From positions 744,001 through 808,000 of the forward strand of contig NZ_CP133888.1 of the NCBI RefSeq assembly GCF_041228405.1: a stretch of DNA of 64,000 nt, written 5' to 3'. The stretch's first letter is position 1; every line of letters starts with the position of its first letter. Below, one piece after another: positions 14,475 to 23,070 of this stretch. Source of the DNA: Salinilacustrithrix flava. Lineage in GTDB: Bacteria; Actinomycetota; Acidimicrobiia; Acidimicrobiales; Salinilacustritrichaceae. A program made the translations under genes and the position numbers. The notes below the pieces were generated by a model. That model saw nothing but the letters and a program-made list of their open reading frames with translations, was not told the DNA's origin and did no database searches.

Positions 14475-15772
14475 CAGGCCCCGCCCAGGTCGCGCAGGGC
14501 GGCCACGACGACCTCGTCGTCGTCCGGCTCGACCGTGCGCAGGTCGAGGATGGTGCGGTCGTCCTCCACCCGGGCGATGACCGGTGGCGACCAGGCCCGC
14601 AGCTCGGCGGTGCGGTCGCCGGCCACCGCCACGCCGGCGGAGGGGATCTCGACGCCCGGGAGCGTGCCCCCGCCCGGGACAGAGGCGCAGGAGACGACCT
14701 CGGCGCCGGCCGAGCCGGCCAGGGTCTCGACGATGCGGTGGGCTCGGGACTCGAGGTCGTCGACCTCGGCCGCGGCCATCCGCCAGAACGGCAGCCGCCC
14801 GGCGCTGCGGTCCAGGTACGCGAGCGCCACGTCCTGCAGCGCCGACAGCACCAGGGCGCCGGGCCGGAACGCCCGGTAGAGGGGGTGGGCGGCGCAGGCG
14901 CGGACGAGGTCGGCGCGGCCGGCGATGACCCCGGCCTGGGGGCCGCCGAGGAGCTTGTCGCCGGAGAACAGGACGAGGTCGGCGCCGGCCTTCAACGTCT
15001 GCTTGGCGGCCGGCTCCTCCGCCAGCCACGACGGGGGCCCGTGGTCGAGCCACGGGCAGCCCGCGTCGAGCAGCCCGCTGCCGAGGTCGACGACGACGGG
15101 CGGGCCCAGCTGGGCGAGCGCGGCCACGGACGTCTCCTCGGTGAAGCCGGAGATCGTGTAGTTCGAGCGGTGCACCTTGAGCAGGAGGGCGAGGTCGTCC
15201 TCGGCGTCCATCGCGCCGCGGTAGTCGGCGGCACGGGTGCGGTTGGTGGTGCCGACCTCGACGAGCCGGGCGCCGGACTGCGCCATCACGTCGGGCACCC
15301 GGAACCCGCCACCGATCTCGACCAGCTCACCGCGGCTCACCGCGACCCCCCGGCCGCCGCCGGCGAGGGCGGCGAGGGTAAGAAGCACCGCGGCGGCGCA
15401 GTTGTTGACGACGATCGCGGCCTCGGCGTCCATCGCCCGGGCGAGGAGGGCGCCGGCGTGGGCGGTGCGGCTCCCCCGCTTGCCGCTGGCGAGGTCGAGC
15501 TCGATGTTGGACGCCCGCCCGTCGGTGCTGGCCGCGAGCGGGGCACGACCGAGGTTCGTGTGGAGGAGCACGCCGGTGGCGTTCACCACCGGCTGGAGCA
15601 TCGTCCGGGCCCGCGCAGCGGCCGCCGATCGCGCCGAACCGGGATCGCCGGCCGCGATCGCCTCGCGTGCGGCATCGACGAGCAGCGGGTGGGGCAGGCC
15701 GGTGTCGGCGAGGGACCGGGCCAGCTGGTCGACCGACGGCGGACGATCGGGAGCGGGCGACGGGTTCGACAC
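14474..15772 (-). CDS. selA: L-seryl-tRNA(Sec) selenium transferase SelA
   Basis: A PLP enzyme of 432 residues from GTG 15772. It converts Ser-tRNA(Sec) to Sec-tRNA(Sec) using selenophosphate. Landmarks: VVNATGVLLHTNLGRAPL at the N-terminal domain, EVGTTNRT, VDLGSGLLD and the PLP lysine in FSGDKLLGGPQAG. A TAGAGT -10 box 8 nt upstream of the GTG (15781-15786 on the minus strand) indicates a leaderless start; an ATG at 15808 is the alternative and adds 12 residues. It forms an operon with selB. SelD and tRNA-Sec are not in the window. Confidence 0.95.
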   Translation of the reverse strand: MSNPSPAPDRPPSVDQLARSLADTGLPHPLLVDAAREAIAAGDPGSARSAAAARARTMLQPVVNATGVLLHTNLGRAPLAASTDGRASNIELDLASGKRGSRTAHAGALLARAMDAEAAIVVNNCAAAVLLTLAALAGGGRGVAVSRGELVEIGGGFRVPDVMAQSGARLVEVGTTNRTRAADYRGAMDAEDDLALLLKVHRSNYTISGFTEETSVAALAQLGPPVVVDLGSGLLDAGCPWLDHGPPSWLAEEPAAKQTLKAGADLVLFSGDKLLGGPQAGVIAGRADLVRACAAHPLYRAFRPGALVLSALQDVALAYLDRSAGRLPFWRMAAAEVDDLESRAHRIVETLAGSAGAEVVSCASVPGGGTLPGVEIPSAGVAVAGDRTAELRAWSPPVIARVEDDRTILDLRTVEPDDDEVVVAALRDLGGA

Positions 15773-15830
15773 GGCCGCCGACTCTAGGACGAGGTCGGCT
15801 GCGCCCATCCCCGGTCGTCACGCCGGACGA

Positions 15831-16238
15831 TCAGTGTGGGCGTGGTCGGGGCAGACGCTCACGACGGCGCCCCTGCCGGTCCGTGCGGACCTTCTCGACG
15901 GGGAACCATGCGACGTCGACGAGCTCCTGGGCGTCGGCTGGCAACTCAGGGTCGTGGCCGAGCACGGCAGTGCCGTCGTGCACATCCAGGAGCCAACAGC
16001 TCTCCGTCCCGTTCGGTCCTGTCGAGTCGTACAGGTGGCGAACGACGCGTCCGACCAGACCGGTCTCCTCGCGCAGCTCGCGGAGTGCGCAATCTGCGAC
16101 CGTCTCACCAGGCTCGATCGCACCTCCAGGCAAGGTCCACCACACGCGATCGGGAGTGGCGTGCTGGACCATGAGGATCTCGTCGTGGCCGTGGTCGACC
16201 CGGAAGACCGCAGCGACGCCCCTGTTCCTGGTCGGCAT
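15831..16238 (-). CDS. NUDIX hydrolase
   Basis: A 135-residue single NUDIX domain. The box is complete: GGAIEPGETVADCALRELRE-ETGL, matching GX5EX7REUXEEXGU, so the pyrophosphatase is probably active on a nucleotide-type diphosphate. Size fits MutT-like or ADP-ribose/ADP-sugar hydrolases; the substrate cannot be told. Its ATG overlaps the stop of the upstream nucleotidyltransferase-like gene (TGATG), so both are made from one message. The last residues are Arg/Pro-rich. Confidence 0.88.
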   Translation of the reverse strand: MPTRNRGVAAVFRVDHGHDEILMVQHATPDRVWWTLPGGAIEPGETVADCALRELREETGLVGRVVRHLYDSTGPNGTESCWLLDVHDGTAVLGHDPELPADAQELVDVAWFPVEKVRTDRQGRRRERLPRPRPH

Positions 16239-16888
16239 CAGCTCTGCCGTCTCAGATCGCTCGTGAACTCCCGCCTAGCTTCGTGATCTGCGATCTTGCG
16301 GAGCCACTCGTGCCCGGGGTGCCAGCGTGCCAACAGGTCGCACAGCACGGCTCGCGCACGTCCATCGAGCAGCGGCAGGGTCAGTTGCAGATCTGATCGG
16401 TCCTTCGGGTTGTCATGCCGGGCCTTGTGAGCGAGCACGAACTCGGGACGCTGCACGTGCATGCCGGCGAACGGCCCCTCTTCAGGCACCCAGACGACGT
16501 CCTCGAGCGGTAGCGCCAGGTCCGGATCGAGGCGGCTCGTCCACATCCCGGCGCGATCCTTCGTCGTCACCACGTCGATGAGCCACGGTTCGGTTGACTT
16601 GCGCCGGATCCACACCTGTCCAGCCCAGTTCGGCAGCTCGGGAGCGTGGATGCCTGCGTCGGGGAACAGGAGGGGTCGCAGCGACCCGCTGCCCACCGAC
16701 CAGAGATGGAACTGACCACCGAGGTGCTCCTGGAGGGCAGGCACGTCCCGACGGAAGACGGCGATGTCGAGGTCGCCGTGCAGGCGCGTTGTGCCCGTGA
16801 AGGCTTCGATCGCGTAGCCGCCGATCACCCACCACGGTCGGTCCCAGTCGCCGAACCACCGTCGGATGTCGTCGATCGACGCCGGCAC
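16238..16888 (-). CDS. Nucleotidyltransferase-like protein (aminoglycoside adenylyltransferase type)
   Basis: A 216-residue protein with the minimal nucleotidyltransferase signature: WWVIGGYAIEAFTG near the N-terminus, then HGDLDIAVFRRD with the two metal-binding aspartates, and a later EPWLIDVVTT with the third acidic residue. This layout resembles ANT(2'')/lincosamide nucleotidyltransferase-like and DUF4111-type proteins that are common on actinobacterial chromosomes. Antibiotic modification is possible but cannot be claimed from sequence. It is coupled to a NUDIX hydrolase. Base composition is slightly less GC-rich than neighbouring genes. Confidence 0.75.
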   Translation of the reverse strand: MPASIDDIRRWFGDWDRPWWVIGGYAIEAFTGTTRLHGDLDIAVFRRDVPALQEHLGGQFHLWSVGSGSLRPLLFPDAGIHAPELPNWAGQVWIRRKSTEPWLIDVVTTKDRAGMWTSRLDPDLALPLEDVVWVPEEGPFAGMHVQRPEFVLAHKARHDNPKDRSDLQLTLPLLDGRARAVLCDLLARWHPGHEWLRKIADHEARREFTSDLRRQS

Positions 16889-16916
16889 GCGCGGTCACGG
16901 CGCCAGCGCGGGCGGC

Positions 16917-17391
16917 TCAGATGAGAACCCTGCCATCTCGCCAGGAGAAGAAGATCTCCTCCGTCGCGTGTCGATCCACTACGCCTCGTTCGCGGAAGGA
17001 CTCGACTCCTCCCAGGTGCCGGTAGAAGTCACAGCTCGGGTTCTCCTTGATGCAACCGACCAGGAGCGAGGACATCGAACGGGCCCGTAGCTGTCCTACC
17101 GCCACCACGGATCTCGCCCACACCGGCCACCTGTCGAACCGAGGCACCCGCCCACACGAAGCCAACCACCCCGTGCTCCTCAGCGTCAGCGACATCGAAG
17201 ACGTCGTGGGGGTGAAGTTCGGCCAACAACTTCCTCCACCCGCTCGCGCTCTGGGCGGGTGTCCATGTGAGGTCGAGCATCCGCTCCGGGATCTGGCCGA
17301 TGAACGCACCAAGAGACGCCGCGACCGTGACCAGGCCGAGATCGTCGCAGTCGTCCAACCTCGCTGCCCTGATCGCGATTTCTGCGTTCAT
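16917..17391 (-). pseudogene. Decayed GNAT acetyltransferase gene
   Basis: Two frames carry the parts. The N-terminus from ATG 17391 (MNAEIAIRAARLDDCDDLG, then a VADAEEHGVVGFVWAG strand) follows the GNAT beginning. The C-terminus (VGCIKENPSCDFYRHLGG, ending FFSWRDGR) lies in another frame ending at 16917. The central acetyl-CoA loop is not recognisable in either. A frameshift and a probable deletion around 17060-17150 therefore inactivate the gene. The region between 17392 and 17634 holds no recognisable gene. Confidence 0.6.
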
Positions 17392-17634
17392 CACTTCCAC
17401 AGATGCCGAGCAGCGGCGCACCCCATGCAGGAAGAGTGCCGGCTTGCGAGCGCCTCGGGCCACCCGATTCCGGTCGGGCAGGTCCTTGGGGTCTGGCGGA
17501 CGTCGTCGCCGAGCTCTCCTCGCCCGAACGCCAGCTATGCCCTACCGGGATCGCCGAAGTACGAGGCTGGGCCACTTCGCTCGGTTGGGAGTGAGTCGTC
17601 CCGGACGGTCCGCCGGCGACGGCATCCGGCGCGA

Positions 17635-18483
17635 TCAGGCGTGAGCTGCGCGTGCTCGTCGGACGAGTAGGACGCTGGAGAGGGTGCTGGCGATGAGGGC
17701 GAGGGCGAAGCCGGCGCCGCTGGCCAGGACGATGGCGGGGCCGCTGGCGATCTCGACGTGGAACGAGACGAACATGCCCACGACGGCGGCGGCGGCGCCG
17801 AGTGCGGCAGCAGCGATGACGACGGGTCCGAGGCTGCGTCCGAAGAGCCGGGAGGTGGAGGCGGGGATGACGATGACGGCGGCGATGAGGAGCACGCCGA
17901 CGACGCGGATGGACACGACCACCGCGGCCGCGAGGGCGATCGTGAAGGCAGCTTCGACGGTCGCAGCCCGGATTCCGTGAGCGGACGCGCCTGCGGCGTC
18001 GGTGATGGTGAAGGTGAGGGGCTTCCAGAACACGAAGCCGGCGATGGCGAGCACGGCCGTGGTGGCGGCGACGAGGGTGATGTCGCTGGAGTCGACGCCG
18101 AGGATGTTGCCGAAGAGCAGGTCGTTGAGGTTCACGGCCCGGTCCCGGTTGGCGGACACGAGGGCGACGCCGAACGCGAAGAGCACGGTGGAGACGATGC
18201 CGATGGCGGCGTCGGGGCGGACACCGTGTTGGCGGCCGACGCGGTTGATGAGGAGGCCGGCGACGATGGTGGCGGCGACGGCGCCGAGGTAGGGGTCGAT
18301 GCCGGAGAGCACGGCGGGGGCGACGCCACCCAGGACGCTCTGGGAGAGGCCTTGGCCTATGTAGCTCATGCGGCGCAGGACGACGAAGACGCCGAGGGCG
18401 CCGCAGAGGGCGCCGACGAACACGCCGGCCCAGAGGGCGTAGGGGAAGAAGGCGAACTCGAAGGGTTCGGTGAGCAGGTGCAT
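17635..18483 (-). CDS. znuB: Zinc/manganese ABC transporter permease
   Basis: A 282-residue membrane protein with eight to nine hydrophobic helices, of the ABC-3 permease family (ZnuB/MntB). It starts at ATG 18483, sharing a base with the stop of the ATPase gene, and opens with FAFFPYALWAGVFVGALCGALGVFVVLRR, typical of the family, followed by SYIGQGLSQSVLGGVA. It moves the metal across the inner membrane in complex with the ATPase and the binding protein encoded upstream. Zinc is favoured because of the His-rich loop of the binding protein. Confidence 0.92.
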   Translation of the reverse strand: MHLLTEPFEFAFFPYALWAGVFVGALCGALGVFVVLRRMSYIGQGLSQSVLGGVAPAVLSGIDPYLGAVAATIVAGLLINRVGRQHGVRPDAAIGIVSTVLFAFGVALVSANRDRAVNLNDLLFGNILGVDSSDITLVAATTAVLAIAGFVFWKPLTFTITDAAGASAHGIRAATVEAAFTIALAAAVVVSIRVVGVLLIAAVIVIPASTSRLFGRSLGPVVIAAAALGAAAAVVGMFVSFHVEIASGPAIVLASGAGFALALIASTLSSVLLVRRARAAHA

Positions 18484-19280
18484 CAGCGGGCCTCCGATGT
18501 CGATGCGGCGTGGGGTCGGTCGTCGGTGACGAGGATCCGGTCGCCGTCGCGGACGATGCGGACCGATGCGCCGTATGTGCGCTCGAGCACCTCGGCGGTC
18601 ATGACGTCGGCGGGGGCGCCGTCGGCAACGATGCGCTGGTTGATGCACACGATCCGGGGCAGGGATGCGGCGACCCAGTTGAGGTCGTGGGTGGTGAGCA
18701 CGATGGTGGTGCCGGCCCGGTTGAGCTCGTCGAGCAGGCCGAGGATGTCCTGGAGGGTCTGGAGGTCGACGCCGCTGGTGGGCTCGTCGAGCATGACCAG
18801 GCTGGAGTCGGCGATCATCGCCCGGGCGAGCAGGAGCCGCTGCTGCTGGCCGCCGGAGAGCTCGCCGATCGGTTGGCGTTCGTAGCCGGCCAGGCCGAGT
18901 CGTTCGAGCAGGGCGCTGGCCTTGGCCCGTTCGGCCTTGGAGTACCAGGGCACTCGGCGGCTGGAGGCGGCGAGGCCGTGCAGGACGGCGTCGGCGGCAC
19001 GGAGAGGCGTGTCGGGTTCGACGAGGGCGAGCTGGGGCACGAAGCCGATGTCGCGGGTGGGGTGCCCGGCCCGGACCCGGCGGTCGTGGAGGGTGACGGT
19101 GCCGGCGTAGATGTCGGTGGTGCCGGTGACGGCCCGCAGCAGGGTGGACTTGCCCGAGCCGCTGGGGCCGACGATGCCGACGAGCTCGCCGGGTTGGATG
19201 TGGAGGTCGACGGCTTCGATGGCGGGCTTGCCGCGGTAGCCGGCGGTGACGCCGTCGAAGGCGAGGATCGGGCTGCTCAC
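18483..19280 (-). CDS. znuC: Zinc/manganese ABC transporter ATPase
   Basis: A 265-residue ABC ATPase with Walker A GPSGSGKST (about residues 39-47), Q-loop FVPQ, signature ELSGGQQQRLLLARA, Walker B LVMLDEPTSGVD and the switch His in LTTHD. It powers the metal transporter and sits in the middle of the three-gene operon, overlapping both neighbours by a few bases. A C-terminal extension of about 25 residues follows the usual domain end. Confidence 0.93.
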   Translation of the reverse strand: MSSPILAFDGVTAGYRGKPAIEAVDLHIQPGELVGIVGPSGSGKSTLLRAVTGTTDIYAGTVTLHDRRVRAGHPTRDIGFVPQLALVEPDTPLRAADAVLHGLAASSRRVPWYSKAERAKASALLERLGLAGYERQPIGELSGGQQQRLLLARAMIADSSLVMLDEPTSGVDLQTLQDILGLLDELNRAGTTIVLTTHDLNWVAASLPRIVCINQRIVADGAPADVMTAEVLERTYGASVRIVRDGDRILVTDDRPHAASTSEAR

Positions 19281-20284
19281 GCCGCGTCGACGTCGTCGAG
19301 GGCGCTGGCGTCGCCGCCGAGGCCGTCGACGATGAGGCGCACGTTCTCGGTCATCATCCCGATGTAGCTGTGGTTGGGGTCGCCGGCCTCGCCAGGCAGC
19401 TTGTCGTCGGACAGGTTGCCGACGTAGTCGACGCCGGACTCGGAGGCGACCTGTTCGAGGACGGAGGTGGGGAACACCTCGGAACCGAAGAAGGCAGGGA
19501 CGCCGGCGGCCTGGACCTGTTGGACCATGGTGCGCAGCTCGGCGGCGGAGGGCTCGGCGAAGTTGACCGCCTGGAGGGCGCCCTGGACGTCGAAGCCGTA
19601 GAAGCGGCCGAAGTAGGACCAGGAGTCGTGGTACACGACCAGGGTGCGGTTCTCGTCGGGCACGGTGGCCAGGGCCTGCTGGGTCGCTGACATCAGCTGG
19701 TCCATCTCGGCGAGCAGCTCCTCACCGTTCGCCTCGTACACGTCGGCGCCATCGGGATCGGCGTCGCTGAGGGCGGTGACGATCTCGCCGACCATCTGCT
19801 TGGCATAGGGCAGGTTCGTCCAGGTGTGGACGTTGCGCTGATGGCCGTGGGAGGGGCCGTCCCCGTGGCTGTGGCTGTCGGCGAAGATCACTTCGTCCTC
19901 GGGCACGACCTGGGCGTTCAGGTCGACGACCTCGGCATCCTCGGGCAGGTTGTCGAACGCGAGAGATGAAACGACCGGGTTGAGCTCCACGTCGGGCAGG
20001 ATCAACAGGTCGACCTCCGTCAGGATCCTGACGTCGCCGGGGGTGGGCTCGTAGGTGTGGCCATCGACACCGGCCGGAACGATGCTCGACACCTCGGCCC
20101 GGTCACCCGCCACCTGGGAGACGAGGTCCTCGAACGGGGCGATCGACGTGGCGACGCGCAGCGACGCGTCACCACTCGCTGCTGTGGTGCTGTCGTCGCC
20201 GCCGCAGGCGGCCAGCACGAGGGCGGCGGTGAGGGCGAGGGCGGTCAGGAGACGACGGGACCGGCGGGGGGAGGCAGGACACAT
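19277..20284 (-). CDS. znuA: Zinc-binding lipoprotein of ABC transporter
   Basis: A 335-residue cluster A-I substrate-binding protein. Signal peptide with lipobox VLAACGG; metal ligands in GVDGHTYEPTP and VYHDSWSYFGRFY and near the C-terminus; and a His-rich loop with HSHGDGPSHGH (about residues 135-146), a zinc-specific feature. It captures zinc outside the membrane. The ATG at 20284 gives a normal basic start; an upstream in-frame ATG at 20320 would overlap the inverted-repeat regulatory element. It is divergent from an ECF sigma operon. Confidence 0.92.
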   Translation of the reverse strand: MCPASPRRSRRLLTALALTAALVLAACGGDDSTTAASGDASLRVATSIAPFEDLVSQVAGDRAEVSSIVPAGVDGHTYEPTPGDVRILTEVDLLILPDVELNPVVSSLAFDNLPEDAEVVDLNAQVVPEDEVIFADSHSHGDGPSHGHQRNVHTWTNLPYAKQMVGEIVTALSDADPDGADVYEANGEELLAEMDQLMSATQQALATVPDENRTLVVYHDSWSYFGRFYGFDVQGALQAVNFAEPSAAELRTMVQQVQAAGVPAFFGSEVFPTSVLEQVASESGVDYVGNLSDDKLPGEAGDPNHSYIGMMTENVRLIVDGLGGDASALDDVDAA

Positions 20285-20307
20285 GACCCATAGGAGGCGG
20301 GACGGCG

Positions 20308-20342
20308 CAGAAAGTTCCATCGCCTGCGGAACTTTCTGCGGC
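20308..20342. promoter_or_regulatory. 13-bp inverted repeat with divergent GGAAC motifs
   Basis: Between znuA and the sigma gene lies CGCAGAAAGTTCC, a 9-nt spacer and GGAACTTTCTGCG, a perfect 13-bp inverted repeat with half-site centres about two helical turns apart. Each arm presents GGAAC, the usual -35 of ECF sigma promoters, pointing towards one of the two operons. It may be a metalloregulator operator or paired ECF promoters. It does not resemble the known actinobacterial Zur box. Confidence 0.6.
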
Positions 20343-20364
20343 CTCGCCGCCACCTTTGTCACAC

Positions 20365-20955
20365 ATGCGTCTCCGACCCCCTCGTCCCGCGTCCCGTCGC
20401 ACCCTCGCCGACGACCACGCTGACCAGCTCGCGCACCGGGCGGCGGCCGGCGACGGCAAGGCCTTCGAGCAGCTGTGCGCCGGGCTGGTCGACGACATCT
20501 GGCGGTACTGCTGGTCCCTCACCGGCGACCGCGACCTCGCCGACGAGGCCACCCAGGAGACCTTCGCCCGGGCCACCACCGCCATCGCCCACTATCGGGG
20601 CGATGCCCCGGTGCGCATGTGGCTCGTCGTGCTCGCCCGCCGCAGCCTCGGCGCGACGATCGCCGCCCAACGCAAGGCGCCGGTCCCGTCCGAACCCGAG
20701 ACCGTCGCCGCGGTCGCCGACCACTCGCTGCCCTTCGAGGTCGCCGCGCTGGTCGAGTCGCTCCCGACCGATCAGCGCCAGGCCTTCGTGCTCACGCAGG
20801 TCCTCGGCTTCGACTACGCCACCGCCGCCGACACCCTCGGCGTTCCCATCGGCACGATCCGCTCCCGGGTCTTCCGGGCCCGCGACGCCCTCGTCCGAGC
20901 CTGGAGCGACGCCGACGCCGACACCGACCCGGCCATCGAGGAGGTGCCGTCATGA
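20365..20955 (+). CDS. ECF-type RNA polymerase sigma factor
   Basis: A 196-residue sigma-70 family protein with region 2 (FEQLCAGLVDDIWRYCWSLTGDRDLADEATQETF, about residues 33-70 taken together) and region 4 (LPTDQRQAFVLTQVLGFDYATAADTL, then GTIRSRVFRARD). It lacks regions 1 and 3, so it belongs to the extracytoplasmic-function class. The ATG at 20365 is preferred over a TTG three codons earlier. Its stop overlaps the next start (ATGA), which encodes a zinc-finger anti-sigma protein, the normal arrangement. Proximity to znuABC with a shared symmetrical element suggests control of metal uptake, by inference. Confidence 0.93.
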   Translation: MRLRPPRPASRRTLADDHADQLAHRAAAGDGKAFEQLCAGLVDDIWRYCWSLTGDRDLADEATQETFARATTAIAHYRGDAPVRMWLVVLARRSLGATIAAQRKAPVPSEPETVAAVADHSLPFEVAALVESLPTDQRQAFVLTQVLGFDYATAADTLGVPIGTIRSRVFRARDALVRAWSDADADTDPAIEEVPS

Positions 20956-21587
20956 CCGCAAACGAGTGCACCGCAGCCCGGACCTGGTTCTCCGACACCC
21001 GCGACGGCGAAGCCCCCGAAGACGGACACCTCGAACAGCACATCGCGACCTGCCCGGCCTGCACCCGCTGGACCGCTGCCTTCGACCAGGTCAACCGCAC
21101 GGTCCGGCTCCGCTCACCGCAGCCCTCCGCGGCCGCACGCGCCCGGATCCTGGCCACAGCACGCACGGCGCCTGTCCCTGGCCGTGACCGCCTCACCACG
21201 GCGATTCTCGCCACCGCAGCGATCGGCATGGTCGTGGCCTTCGCCCTCGCCACCGCCGGGGTCTTCGGCCACTCCCACCTCGGCACCCCCGAAGGACGCG
21301 ACTCCGAGGCGCTCATGATCTCCCTCGCCGGCGGCTACGCGCTCGCTGCGTGGCGTCCGACCCGACTCGCCGTCGGCCTGCTCCCCGTCGCGCTGCTGGC
21401 CGGCGTGGTCACCGTCGTGACCAGCATCATCGCCCTCGGGGCCGGGACCACCACCCTCGTCTCCGAGATCACCCACCTGCCCCTGCTGCTCGGTGCGATC
21501 GGCACCGTGCGCGCCGCCCGCCCCGCCATCGCAGACGCCCTGCGCGCCCCGCACCAGGCCGACGAGAACGAGCTCGCCCACGCGTGA
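20952..21587 (+). CDS. Membrane anti-sigma factor with zinc-finger domain
   Basis: A 211-residue protein with an N-terminal anti-sigma domain carrying HIATCPACTRW (His-x3-Cys-x2-Cys, about residues 29-36), the zinc-binding signature of ZAS proteins, then three to four membrane helices (about residues 78-100, 120-175). It should hold the co-transcribed ECF sigma factor at the membrane until a signal releases it. The loop HSHLGTPEG after the first helix contains two histidines on the presumed outer side. The next gene starts inside its stop (GTGA). Confidence 0.85.
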   Translation: MTANECTAARTWFSDTRDGEAPEDGHLEQHIATCPACTRWTAAFDQVNRTVRLRSPQPSAAARARILATARTAPVPGRDRLTTAILATAAIGMVVAFALATAGVFGHSHLGTPEGRDSEALMISLAGGYALAAWRPTRLAVGLLPVALLAGVVTVVTSIIALGAGTTTLVSEITHLPLLLGAIGTVRAARPAIADALRAPHQADENELAHA

Positions 21588-22129
21588 ACCCCTACGGCGT
21601 GCTCGCCCACGCCGACCACGGCCCCGGCGGCCCCGGGAGCACCCTGGCCGTCCTGGCCGCCGTCGGGGCCGGAGCGCTCTGGCTGGTGCGCGTCAACCGC
21701 CGCCTCGACGACACGGAGGACCCCATGCCCGACCGACGTAAGTTCACCCGCTACGAACAGCTCCTCGTCGCCGGCATCGTCGCGTGCATCGCAGGCTTCG
21801 CGTTCCTCGTCCTGCGACCGGGACATCCCGCACCAGAGGCCCAACAGGTCATCGACGACCTCTGCCTCGCCACCGAGCAGGCCGAGACCGACCCGGACGC
21901 GGCGCTCGACACGTTCAACGAAGGCCCCCACCTCGCCTTCCACGACCTCGACGGCGACCTGCGCCGCGCCGATCCCGCCCTCGCCCTCCGCCTCACCGAA
22001 GCCAAGACCGCCGCGGAAGAGGCACTCCGCACCGGGGCCGACGACGCTGCGGCACGAACCGACACGCTCACCGCCACCATGATCGAGAGCTACCGGGCGC
22101 TGGACATCGACGTCACCGGCTGCCGGTAG
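21584..22129 (+). CDS. Hypothetical membrane-anchored protein of ECF sigma operon
   Basis: A 181-residue protein from GTG 21584, coupled to the anti-sigma gene. It has a His-containing start (HADHGPGG), a first hydrophobic segment (about residues 18-35), a second helix (about 58-78) and then an exported-looking helical domain with two Cys (DDLCLATEQ and the terminal TGCR). No family is recognised. A later start, ATG 21725, would remove the first helix. As third gene of the sigma operon it is a candidate for the sensor or effector part of that system. Confidence 0.65.
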   Translation: MNPYGVLAHADHGPGGPGSTLAVLAAVGAGALWLVRVNRRLDDTEDPMPDRRKFTRYEQLLVAGIVACIAGFAFLVLRPGHPAPEAQQVIDDLCLATEQAETDPDAALDTFNEGPHLAFHDLDGDLRRADPALALRLTEAKTAAEEALRTGADDAAARTDTLTATMIESYRALDIDVTGCR

Positions 22130-22425
22130 CGGCGGCGACGATCGACGCCGGCGCGTTGCCGCTCGTGTCGACGGGCGAGCACGATCGCCACGCCCATGAT
22201 GACGGCGACGTTGGTGAACCCGGCGATGGAACCCCAGGGCAGCTCGATGTCACCGGACTCGAGGTTGTTGAAGAACGCGCCCAGCGGAGTCAGCAACGGC
22301 CACAGCACCAACACGTTGCCGAGCAGGCGATAGGCGACCGCGTAGACGACGCCGAGTCCGAACAGGAACACCATCTCGGCCGCTCCCATCCCGTAGGTGG
22401 CGGCCGTCGTTGCAGGATGGCGCAT
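22090..22425 (-). pseudogene. C-terminal fragment of a CPBP-type membrane protease
   Basis: About 110 residues with two hydrophobic segments (MVFLFGLGVVYAVAYRL and IAGFTNVAVIMGVAIVLA) and LVLWPLLTPLGAFFNNL between them. This resembles the last helices of CPBP-family intramembrane proteases, but the EExxxR and His motifs expected further upstream are absent because the frame ends at the divergent gene. I read it as a truncated remnant. It overlaps the 3' end of the previous gene by 40 bases. A small two-helix protein in its own right cannot be excluded. Confidence 0.45.
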
Positions 22426-22804
22426 GGCTGTTGTGCGCCTCGGCGCTCTCTGCGAACTCGACAGCGCGACCACGCGGCAGGCGAACTTCCGGGTCTCGGA
22501 GTACGCCGTCCTCGACGACGGCACCGAGGTCGTCCTCCACGCCGAACGCGGCCTCTCGGTGATGGTCCACGGCTCCGCCGGCGTGTGGGAACACATGACG
22601 GTGGCGGGGTTGGAGCGCGACGTCTTGACCGTCGTGCTGCCCGACGACGCCGAGGAGTCCGGCGATGAGCACCCGTGGGCGTGGCTTGTCAGCCTCCTCG
22701 AGCGGGCCGGGGTGAACGAGACCGTCGAGCACATCCGGGAGGTGCCCTACGAGGTCCGGATTGGGCCTGACGTGACCTCACGCCTGGGTCGCAACGATGG
22801 ATGA
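22424..22804 (+). CDS. Hypothetical protein
   Basis: A 126-residue soluble acidic protein with a beta-rich first half (VVLHAERGLSVMVHGSAG) and a helical second half (PWAWLVSLLERAGVNETVEHIREVPYEVRIGP). No family recognised. The ATG at 22424 follows a weak AGGA ribosome binding site. Its start codon overlaps the possible ATG of the opposite fragment in the sequence CATG. A terminator hairpin follows directly. Confidence 0.6.
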   Translation: MAVVRLGALCELDSATTRQANFRVSEYAVLDDGTEVVLHAERGLSVMVHGSAGVWEHMTVAGLERDVLTVVLPDDAEESGDEHPWAWLVSLLERAGVNETVEHIREVPYEVRIGPDVTSRLGRNDG

Positions 22805-22808
22805 GACC

Positions 22809-22833
22809 GTCACGCTTCGCTACAGAGCGTGAC
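22809..22833 (+). terminator. Hairpin terminator
   Basis: GTCACGCT (22809-22816) pairs with AGCGTGAC (22826-22833) across a 9-nt loop, five bases after the stop of the hypothetical gene. The rest of the gap up to 23070 shows no gene. Confidence 0.7.
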
Positions 22834-23070
22834 CGCCGTCGTGGAGCCCGCTCGACCGATCGCCAGATCGGTTGCACGACCGGCGGTGCGAAGCCGCAAA
22901 CAGCTTGCTCGCGCGTTGCGCCCTCGGCGGGCCGGCGAGAACGGCCCGCTCGTGCGCTTCATGCACGACACAGATGCGAGGGCGCTCCTGCAGGTTCCAT
23001 CTCGGCACCGCCGACCGTCGGCGGCGAAGGGCCCCCGGGCACTTCGTGGTTTGCCGGTGGACTCCCTGAT

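Noticed and set aside
16917..17391. Programmed frameshift in the GNAT gene
   Set aside because: No slippery heptamer is evident and the central acetyl-CoA loop is missing in both frames, so decay is simpler.
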